From the NCBI GenBank assembly GCA_018136815.1, contig JADDIW010000128.1:1-64000 (forward strand): a DNA stretch of 64,000 nucleotides, written 5' to 3'. Numbering within the stretch: the stretch's first letter is position 1; each line of letters begins with the position of its first letter. The position numbers and the translations under genes were made by a program. Below the pieces are notes generated by a model. It did not search any database, was not told the DNA's origin, and worked only from the letters and a program-made list of their open reading frames with translations. The stretch comes from Isochrysis galbana. Its lineage: Eukaryota; Haptophyta; Isochrysidales; Isochrysidaceae. Shown piece by piece: positions 57,401-64,000 of this stretch.

Positions 57401-59207
57401 AGGGGGGAGGAGGCGATGGCGGGGGGGGTGATGGCGGTGGTGGCGACGGTGGTGGCGGTGAGGGCGGCGGAGGCGTTGGAGGTGGAGATGGAGGTGGTAT
57501 CTCTGGTGATGGCGGAGGCGGGGTGGGCGGGGGCGGCGAGGGGGGCGGTGGGGAAGGTTCGGGGCGCAATGGAAACGGCGGTGGCGGCGGCGATGGCTCT
57601 GGCGACGGAGGCTGTGGCGGCGGCGAGGGGGGAGGCGGCGATGGCGGTGGTGGCCATGGTGGCGGCGGAGAGGGGGGCGGCGGGGAGGGCGGTGGCGATG
57701 GCGGCGGTGGAGAGGGCGGTGGCGGCGAGGGCGGCGGTGGGGATGGAGGAGGGGATGGGGGCGGTGGTGAAGGCGGGGGTGGCGAGGGCGGAGGGGGCGA
57801 GGGCGGCGGCGGCGAGGGTGGTGGTGGCGAAGGAGGCGGTGGCGAGGGCGGTGGCGGCGAGGGCGGTGGCGGCGAGGGTGGTGGTGGCGAGGGTGGCGGC
57901 GATGAGGGTGGTGGTGGGGAAGGCGGTGGAGGGGAGGGCGGCGGCGGCGAGGGTGGTGGTGGCGACGGAGGCGGTGGCGACGGCGGTGGCGGCGAGGGCG
58001 GTGGCGGCGAGGGTGGTGGTGGCGAGGGTGGCGGCGGTGAGGGTGGTGGTGGGGAGGGCGGTGGAGGGGAAGGCGGCGGCGGCGAGGGTGGTGGTGGCGA
58101 CGGAGGCGGTGGCGACGGCGGGGGCGGCGATGGTGGCGGAGGGGAGGGTGGCGGCGGCGAGGGCGGGGGTGGCGAGGGCGGCGGCGGCGAGGGCGGAGGT
58201 GGTGAGGGTGGAGGTGGCGAAGGAGGTGGAGGGGAGGGCGGTGGAGGCGAGGGAGGGGGCGGTGAGGGTGGGGGGGATGAGGGTGGAGGTGGGGAGGGCG
58301 GGGGTGGCGAGGGCGGCGGCGGTGATGGTGGGGGTGGCGAGGGTGGGGGTGTTGACGGTGGTGGCGGCGAGGGCGGCGGCGGCGAGGGCGGCGGCGGCGA
58401 AGGCGGCGGCGGCGAAGGCGGCGGCGGTGACGGTGGAGGCGGAGAGGGTGGCGGCGGCGAGGGCGGCGGTGGGGAGGGTGGCGGCAGCGAGGGCGGCGGT
58501 GGAGACGGTGGTGGTGGAGACGGTGGAGGGGGTGACGGCGGCGGCAGCGACGGTGGCGGTCGAGACGGCGGAGGTAGTGAAGGCGGCCAGGTGGGTGGTG
58601 GTGGCGACGGTGGTGGTGGCGACGGATCCGGACTGAGTGGAATTGGCGGCGGAGGTGGTGAGGGCTCTGGCGATGACGGGCTTGGAGGTGGCGGCGGCGC
58701 TTCTGGGGGTGGTGCCCCGGGCGGTGCCTCGGGTGGTGGTGGCGAAGGTGGTGGTGGTGAGGGTGGCGGCGGTGAGGGCGGCGGCGGCGACGGCGGTGGT
58801 GGAGACGGTGGTGGTGGCGAGGGCGGCGGCGGTGAAGGCGGCGGTGGCGAGGGCGGCGGCGGCGACGGCGGTGGTGGAGACGGTGGCGGTGGCGAGGGCG
58901 GCGGCGGTGAAGGTGGCGGTGGCGAGGGAGGCGGTGGCGACGGGGGGGGCGGCGAAGGCGTAGGGTAGAGCGGCGAGGGCGGCGGCGGCGGCGACGGCTC
59001 GGGCGAGAGAGGTGAAGGCGGCGGCGGCGGCGGCGGCTCGGCTTGCAGCCTCCGTTTGGTGACCGATGCGCGGCTCGGCCGGTTGCGCGGGCCCAGGCTC
59101 TCACTCTCTACCCAGCTAGCGCTCCCGAGGCCCTCCGCAATCGAGGAGACGAGCGCTAACAGGATCGGTAGAAGCAGGAGAGCGCCGCTTCTGCTCAAAC
59201 CGCCCAT
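51452..59207 (-). CDS. giant single-pass membrane protein: Ser/Pro stalk, IQ-like motifs, SAM-like domain
   Basis: Start ATG at 59207, followed by a signal peptide (MGGLSRSGALLLLPILLALV). From about 59050 to 54780 a roughly 1,400-residue array of SPPPP-type units forms an extracellular stalk like those of algal hydroxyproline-rich wall proteins (pherophorin type). Then comes an ectodomain of about 120 residues (VTFTVTIDASIEQYSTERSA), one transmembrane helix (AELAMVVTVCTVVAIVVMAA) and a basic cytoplasmic start. IQ-like motifs follow (TSLQTAARGRGARILLRG; ATRLQADWRRRRARARLLAE), and near residue 300 from the end a SAM-like helical domain (LLRYLRKLDELGYTTVNSL, LGLAPGHRERFLALLG). The stalk is open only with two frame changes, near 57020 and 55560, both at long G runs, so they may be sequencing errors. 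The last codons overlap a possible donor (CAAG|GTGAGG), so more exons are possible. Confidence 0.75.
54780..59050 (-). repeat. 15-bp coding repeat array (Ser-Pro4 units)
   Basis: About 4.2 kb of GGCGGCGGCGAGGGC-type units on the plus strand, reading SPPPP on the minus strand. Third-position variation shows that the protein, not the DNA, is conserved. Breaks in the rhythm (EPSPPPPPFPL-type units) recur about every 0.4-1 kb and suggest larger duplicated blocks. Confidence 0.95.
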
Positions 59208-60228
59208 TCTCCTCCCCCTCTTGAGTGTGTGGGCGCTGGCGCAGAAGAGAGAGAGAAGCGGGCGGAGCAGCACGGAGAGGGAAGGGAGGGGCGGGCGGGG
59301 AGAGGGAGGGAGGGAGGGAGGGAGGAGGGAGGGAGGGAGGGAGGGAGGGAGGGAGAGAGAGGGCAGAACACCCTGCCGCGCCGCCGCGTCGGCAGGGGAA
59401 GAGAGAGAGAGAGGGAGGAGAGAGACGTGTGAATGTTGGGTGTGCAGCGAAAGAAACGTCGCGTGGCGAGCGAGGGCCCCAAAGTGCGTGTGCGAAAGGA
59501 AGAGGAAGAGAGTTGTTTGCGTGGGAGGAGGGAGGCGAGGAGAGAGAGAGAGAGAGGCGGTTGTTGTTGTTGTTGTTGGGGGTGTGTTGTTGTGAGAGTG
59601 TGCGGGTGGGGGGGAGCGGTTTGGGTGCGGGCGGCGGGTGCAACCCTCTGCATGAGTTTTCGTCGCGGAGATACTGAAGAGATGCTTGAGAGTATAAGAG
59701 GGGAGGGGAGGGAGGAGAGAGAGAGAACAGAAGCAGAGAGGGAGGTTGAAGAAGAAGAAGAAGGAAGACTCCGATTTCGAAGTTGGTTGCGGGGGGGGGG
59801 GGCGGGGGGAGAGGAGGAGATCACGTTGCCGAGCGAGAGGAGAGAGAAGAGAGAAGAGAGAGAGTTTTAAGAGAGAGACCGGAATGGCACAGGAGAGACG
59901 ATCGGGAGGCGAGCGAGAGGGGGGAGAGAAGAGAGGTAGCCGCGATGGAGAGAAAAGTTTTCGATGGCACAGAGGATTCGGGAGTCGAGTGAGAGGAGAG
60001 GAGAGAGAGTAGACACGGAGAGTAGCGGCACACACAGGAGAGATGAGCTCGATGGCACAGAAATCGCGAGTCGTGGGAGGATAAAATATGCGGGTGCGAG
60101 AGAGAGGGAAGAGGGAGAGAGAGGGAGAAGGAGGGAGAGAGGAGAGAAAGGGAGGAGAGAGAGAGAGAGAGGAGAGGAAGGGAGAGAGGGGGGGGAGAGA
60201 GAGACCGTTACAACACAGAGAGAGCGCG
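59208..60228. repeat. purine-rich upstream region of the membrane-protein gene
   Basis: GGGA blocks at 59280-59360, GA tracts at 59700-60200 and a GTTGTT run near 59560. Probable 5' UTR and promoter of the minus-strand gene, with no recognisable core element. Confidence 0.6.
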
Positions 60229-60231
60229 AGG

Positions 60232-60277
<46 letters not shown>

Positions 60278-60282
60278 GGTGC
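60229..60282 (+). repeat. (GCC)n microsatellite
   Basis: About 17 uninterrupted trinucleotide units. Confidence 0.95.
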
Positions 60283-60290
60283 GTGGCAAA

Positions 60291-60392
60291 TGATAATGAT
60301 GATAATAATATAACTGAGCAGTAGTACCACTACTCTCACTAGCCCTGGTACTAACACGACAACCCTCAGCGCACCTGCCCGTACACCTTGTG
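60291..60392 (-). repeat. repeat with (TTA)n-type tail, copy 2
   Basis: Matches 16013-16100; on the minus strand ends in a TTATTATCATCATTATCA-type tail. Confidence 0.5.
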
Positions 60393-60726
60393 GCGCGTGT
60401 TGATGCCACAGACACATACAACTGTGCCCCCCTTCGAATCTCCCCCCTCGCACCTCGCAAGCCCCCGGCTCCCATTCTAACTCCCCACAAGTTAAAATGA
60501 GGGGAAACCCATTGACCATTGAGGCGGACCGACCTACGTCGGGCGACTCTCCGGGGAATAAAGCACCGGGGGCCTGGACATACGGAACATCACCTAGGGT
60601 AGCTAAATCTCTTTTAATAGGAATCACAACGGAAATCAATAAAGATCTTACGGTATATAAATGAGGAAAACCCGAGTCGAAACTAGATCAAGGGACGAGC
60701 CACAGTCTACAGTCTCTCCCACCCCC
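60393..60726. other. unassigned, retroelement-like DNA
   Basis: Composition is like the LINE DNA. It contains TATATAAATG near 60654 and a CCACAGTCT...CTCCC stretch resembling part of the dispersed block at 63.0 kb. No coding region is supported. Confidence 0.3.
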
Positions 60727-61088
60727 AGATCGCCCTTTGATCGTCGTCCGTCGTTGTCTGATCGGAGTGTTTGGGTTTGATTTCAGTCGAGTTATGTGAG
60801 AAAGTCGTGGGGCGGGAGTCGGGGTGTTTTCCTGGGTGTCTCTGTCCGTCGTCCTGTCGTCAGTCGTCATCCGTCGTCGCTCTCGCTCTCGTCGCTCTCG
60901 CTCTCGTAACACTCATACCCTACAGTCTCGCCTCGCCTCGCCAGCCACTGCCATCACAGCCCTCCTCACACTCGCCCTCGCCTCTCGCTACTCGCTCGAT
61001 GTCGCTCTCGCCGCCGTCCTCGCCTTCGCTCAAGCCCGCCTGCCCGCCTTCCTCTGCTGACGGGCTTCAGCCCGTCAGCACCTCCGAA
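60727..61088 (+). repeat. 362-bp dispersed repeat, copy 2
   Basis: Second copy of the 42463-42824 repeat, including the same hairpin (61055-61078) and the MSLSPPSSP start. Flanking DNA differs right after both ends. Confidence 0.65.
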
Positions 61089-61196
61089 GTCAGGTCGTTT
61101 GCCTTCATTTGGTACCCCTCGTTTCCGCGTCGATACAAAAAAAAATCTTATAGTATAATAATTCTACTGGCAGTAAACTTGGCGGAGATCAAAGCA
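61089..61196. other. short spacer and left part of the LINE D target
   Basis: An A-run at 61137-61145 followed by TCTTATAGTATAATAATTC is another boundary module. The segment ends in the first target-duplication copy of LINE D. Confidence 0.45.
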
Positions 61197-62981
61197 GGAT
61201 CACACGGACTCCAAAAAAAAAACATCTGAAGATTCCGGGCTACACACCTACTACTGACTGGGACTGATCTCCCTTTTCTACTCACACCGCCCTTAACTTC
61301 CCTCCCTCCACCTCTTCCCCTGCCCCCCTTCATTCCTTTGTCTTCGGTTTCCGGGGTCCGGCCCTGGTGCCCTACCTAGAGCCTGGTTCGGAGTGTGGGT
61401 GTGGGGGCCGCGCAGGCCTGCTGTTGTCTCTCTTGTCTTGCGCGCGCCTGGTTGGGTTCGCGTTGCTTATCCGGGTTCCGTCGGGCTCGTATTATCCCCT
61501 ACTTGTCCCAGGTTCGCTGTGTCCTCGGCTTATTCGCCGTCTTTTCTTCGCGTCTTGTCCCCCTCGACGGCGTGTGCTATCCCCAGTTTGGTGGCTAGTT
61601 CCACTAGCTCCTCGCCGGGTCTCAGCCCACCCTTGTCGTTTAAAATGAAAACGGTCTCAAGTCGCTTATGTCTATTCTTTTCTTGGGTTGCCTACCCATG
61701 CCTGCTTGGGCCGTTCTTGCCGAGTCGGTTTCGTTTGCGTATGAAAGTGCTTTGCTCAGTGTGGTGTATCTTTCTATCGTCCTTATCAATATCGATTCTT
61801 CCGAGAATCCTATGCCATCATAGTATATTCTATAGAAGTCTGTAATGATATATCTCCACGCTATTAGATACATTGTGTATATCGCTTTCGGGGCGTCTCC
61901 CTTTGGGTAGATGAATAGATTGTCGACTATGCGGTCTTCTCTGCTTCTTTCCGCTTTAGGCGAGAATCTAGCAACTTTGTTTAGAGCGTCTAGAGGACGT
62001 TGGTTACCCCCGGGCATTCGCCTAGGTGCGTCGAGGATTCATCCGCTTCTCCACCTATGCGGCACGTGTTGATCCTATCTGGAAATCGGTTGTATGTGCC
62101 TATTCGCCTATGTGTGATGTGCTTGAAGTGAAGGTGCATATCGCGCGCCGTCACCATCGGTGATGTGTACAACCTCGCCAGGTGCGCTAAGGTTGGGTAG
62201 AAGGGAGGGTCACAAGCACACTGCCTCACGCCGCACGTGTAGCGGGGATTTTTAAGATGATTTTTTTTTCTCCTTGTGGTTGTTGGGTTGTTGTGGCTCT
62301 CTGTTGGCTTTTGTGCGTATAGATGGTTGTGATGCTGTGTCTCTTGGCTCACTGTCCCGTGTGCCTCCCGCGCGCCTGCGTCATGGCGCCGGCCATGGCT
62401 GCCATCGGCCACGGCTGCTAAGGGCGCGCGGTGCGGGCGTGGTGCATGTTGTCTCGTCTTCTCGTGGCGCTAGTGGGAGCCCCTCCCTTGTTGTCTCCTT
62501 TGGTGTTCTGGCCTCCCCTTCTGGGGGTCCAGTCCTGTCCACTTCTTGTTGAATCGTGTTGTTGTGAGACTTCCCCATGGGGGCTTCGTTCAGGATGGTG
62601 CCGGGCCAGCCCCTCGTGCCGGAGCACGAGGGCGGTATCACGGCTGTGTAGGGACCGGGCCCGGAGGCCTTCCCTGAAGGAGCGTCCCACTGGTGAGGAG
62701 TGGTTGGTGGGGCTGTGGAGGGTGGAATGGGTGTGCTGCATGCTGGCTGTTGCCAGCATGCAGGCTTTGGTCGCTCTGTTCTCTGCTGTGCTCGGGCGTG
62801 GCCCGCTGGCTCTTTCGCCCACCTGGTCGGGCGGGTCGTCCTGACGCGGTCGCTTCGGCGACAGGGGGGTGTCCATGAACGCTTCGTCCATTGCGGCGAG
62901 GGCGGCGGCGGCGAGAGCGGGCGGCGGCGCGCGCTCCATGACCCTATCGTTTTAACGATAGTTGGATCACACGGACTCCAA
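61197..62981 (-). mobile_element. LINE copy D with 18-bp target-site duplication
   Basis: Minus-strand LINE bounded by GGATCACACGGACTCCAA at 61197-61214 and 62964-62981. The 5' end holds a hairpin (CTATCGTT-TT-AACGATAG, 62944-62961). ORF1 starts near 62939 (MERAPPPAL... then MDEAFMDTPLSPKRPR) and runs to about 62280. Then a 75-bp block with T-run (62195-62269) replaces most of ORF2, and only its C-terminal part follows (61640-62190: LHFKHITHRRIGTYNRF, CRIGGEADESSTHLGEC, where the second Cys of the zinc motif is Gly). The 3' end is TCTGAAGATT-type palindrome plus a T run on the element strand. It is internally deleted but inserted as a unit. Confidence 0.82.
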
Positions 62982-63216
62982 GGAGGGTATCCCGACCAAA
63001 GTTAGAACACAAGAGAAGCCACAGTCTCCCGCCCCTTTCTCTCCGACTCCTGGCCGAAGCGGCGCGCACGGCCTCCCCGGAACCGGCTTCTCCGCTAAAG
63101 AGGGAACTGGGGAAGGGGGAGGGGGTTGATAGGGGTTAGGGTTGGGTAGTAGGGAGGTTCACTAGCACTCTGCCTCACGCCGCACATGTAGCGGGAATTT
63201 TTAAGAAGATTTTTTT
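62982..63216. repeat. dispersed block with TTTTTAAGAAG + T-run end, copy 2
   Basis: Matches 49930-50170, including GCCACAGTCTCCCGCCCC, GAACCGGCTTCTCCGCTAAA-like and AGCGGGAATTTTTAAGAAG parts. It follows LINE D directly and was probably its insertion target. Confidence 0.6.
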
Positions 63217-63880
63217 ATGGGTCATGTGTCATCCCAATTGGTCAGGGTCGTAAGGCAATAGCGATAGCTGCCGGATCATAGCACAAAGCAGGTGTGTAGC
63301 CCTGATTCTTCAGATTTTTCAATAGTCAAATGTTGAAGCGTGAACGCTGCGGACATCGCCGTTCGCAAGAATGGCAAACTGTGTTTGGACATTCGATAGC
63401 TCAAATCAGCCGGTCCCGCGTTCGATGGCACACGCCCTCAACGCCCGTTTGACAAGCCTATGAAATAGCCACCCGAGGGTGAGTCACGGGAGAGACCGGC
63501 GCCATTGGATGATTGCAACTTCACCACTTCATCTAGATGGTGGGCAGGTTGGGGAGTAGGGGATGAGATCGGTAGGGTGGCTAGTCCAGACAAATCTATG
63601 CACGGTAGCTGCGTGAGCAATTCTACGCATGGTAGAGGTTGGAGGGTTCGGGGGTAGTCGGGTGCATGCAATTCACCCCATCCACATCCTCATGGAGCGC
63701 GTGGCCCACGTCTCACCGCGCACGCTCAATCTCACGTCCAAACTACCCCTCCCCGTCTCACCGCACTGCATCGGCGACTCAGCCACTCGTAATCACGCAC
63801 ACCTCGTGGGTGTGGACGAGGACTTTGAAGGGTGGCAAAGGCGCGTTCATGCCGCCACAACGCGGCCAGTATGCAGAGAA
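63217..63880. other. right-edge DNA, unassigned, with one LINE-end motif
   Basis: 63284-63316 contains the LINE 3'-end motif (AGCCCTGATTCTTCAGATTTTT) in the opposite orientation to that at 46.23 kb. The plus frame at 63629-63955 is open but has no family features. Confidence 0.4.
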
Positions 63881-63946
63881 TGGCGCCGGCCATGGCTGCC
63901 ATCGGCCACGGCCGCTAAGGGCGCGCGGTGCGGGCGTGGTGCATGT
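63881..63946 (-). mobile_element. LINE ORF1 fragment
   Basis: 66 bases matching 62380-62448 with one difference seen (GGCGCCGGCCATGGCTGCCA start). A short piece of ORF1-region DNA of the same LINE family. Confidence 0.6.
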
Positions 63947-64000
63947 ACGTGCTAAGGCAGTCCCTGCTGTTCCGCCACTTGCGGCGGCGCGATGTTCCGG

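Noticed and set aside
54225-58968. Very long plus-strand Gly/Glu and Ala/Val open frames
   Set aside because: They are the complement of the minus-strand Ser/Pro array. Repeats of 15 bp keep all frames open, and only the minus frame joins a signal peptide and a conserved cytoplasmic part.
54780-59050. CRISPR-like regular repeats
   Set aside because: Contiguous 15-bp coding units with no spacers, in a eukaryotic gene.
63128-63152. Telomere-like GGGTTAGGG near the right edge
   Set aside because: Only about one and a half units, inside a dispersed repeat whose other copy (50.08 kb) has a degenerate form. Not a chromosome end.

Overview
The window is nuclear DNA of a GC-rich eukaryote, most likely a unicellular alga. 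The reasons are spliced genes with short introns, an algal-type Ser/Pro cell-surface protein, an AP2-like motif inside a chromatin protein, and many retroelements. A haptophyte or another GC-rich microalga fits best, but the sequence alone does not settle the lineage. No bacterial-style operons or ribosome binding sites are present.

Layout. 0-2.4 kb: one exon of an AGC-type protein kinase (minus) at the left edge, long purine/pyrimidine tracts, and a small acidic hypothetical gene (plus). 2.4-7.9 kb: AT-rich repeat patches, LINE fragments and a truncated hAT transposase (minus). 8.5-10.1 kb: a six-exon SERF/4F5-family gene (minus) with two look-alike terminal exons. 10.1-12.8 kb: GA tracts, an LTR-type fragment, AT-rich patches and a SINE-like repeat. 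12.8-15.3 kb: a three-exon gene (minus) for a protein with repeated CTFxPxLN and LY motifs. 16.0-25.7 kb: a young, nested and rearranged Ty1/Copia locus. 25.7-26.0 kb: a pol III-like repeat with tRNA features.

26.1-39.4 kb: one large multi-exon minus-strand gene, read here as a chromatin regulator. In N-to-C order it carries a basic segment, DDT, WHIM, a Cys/His motif, an AP2-like motif, PHD 1, PHD 2 and a Gln/Ala-rich coiled coil. 39.4-43.6 kb: GA microsatellites and repeats. 43.7-45.95 kb: a three-exon plus-strand gene for an acidic TPR-like protein. 46.2-51.2 kb: three broken LINE copies (minus). 51.45-59.2 kb: a minus-strand gene for a very large single-pass membrane protein with a signal peptide, a roughly 1,400-residue Ser/Pro stalk, a transmembrane helix, IQ-like motifs and a SAM-like domain. 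60-64 kb: repeats and a LINE copy with exact 18-bp target duplications.

The host genes do not form a pathway. The most unusual signals are (i) a scattered class of AT-rich patches that share a GGCCC-containing edge but each repeat a different short word, (ii) a recurring boundary made of a short palindrome and a homopolymer run at retroelement ends and junctions, (iii) the DDT/WHIM/AP2-like/PHD architecture and (iv) the Ser/Pro-stalk IQ-SAM surface protein.
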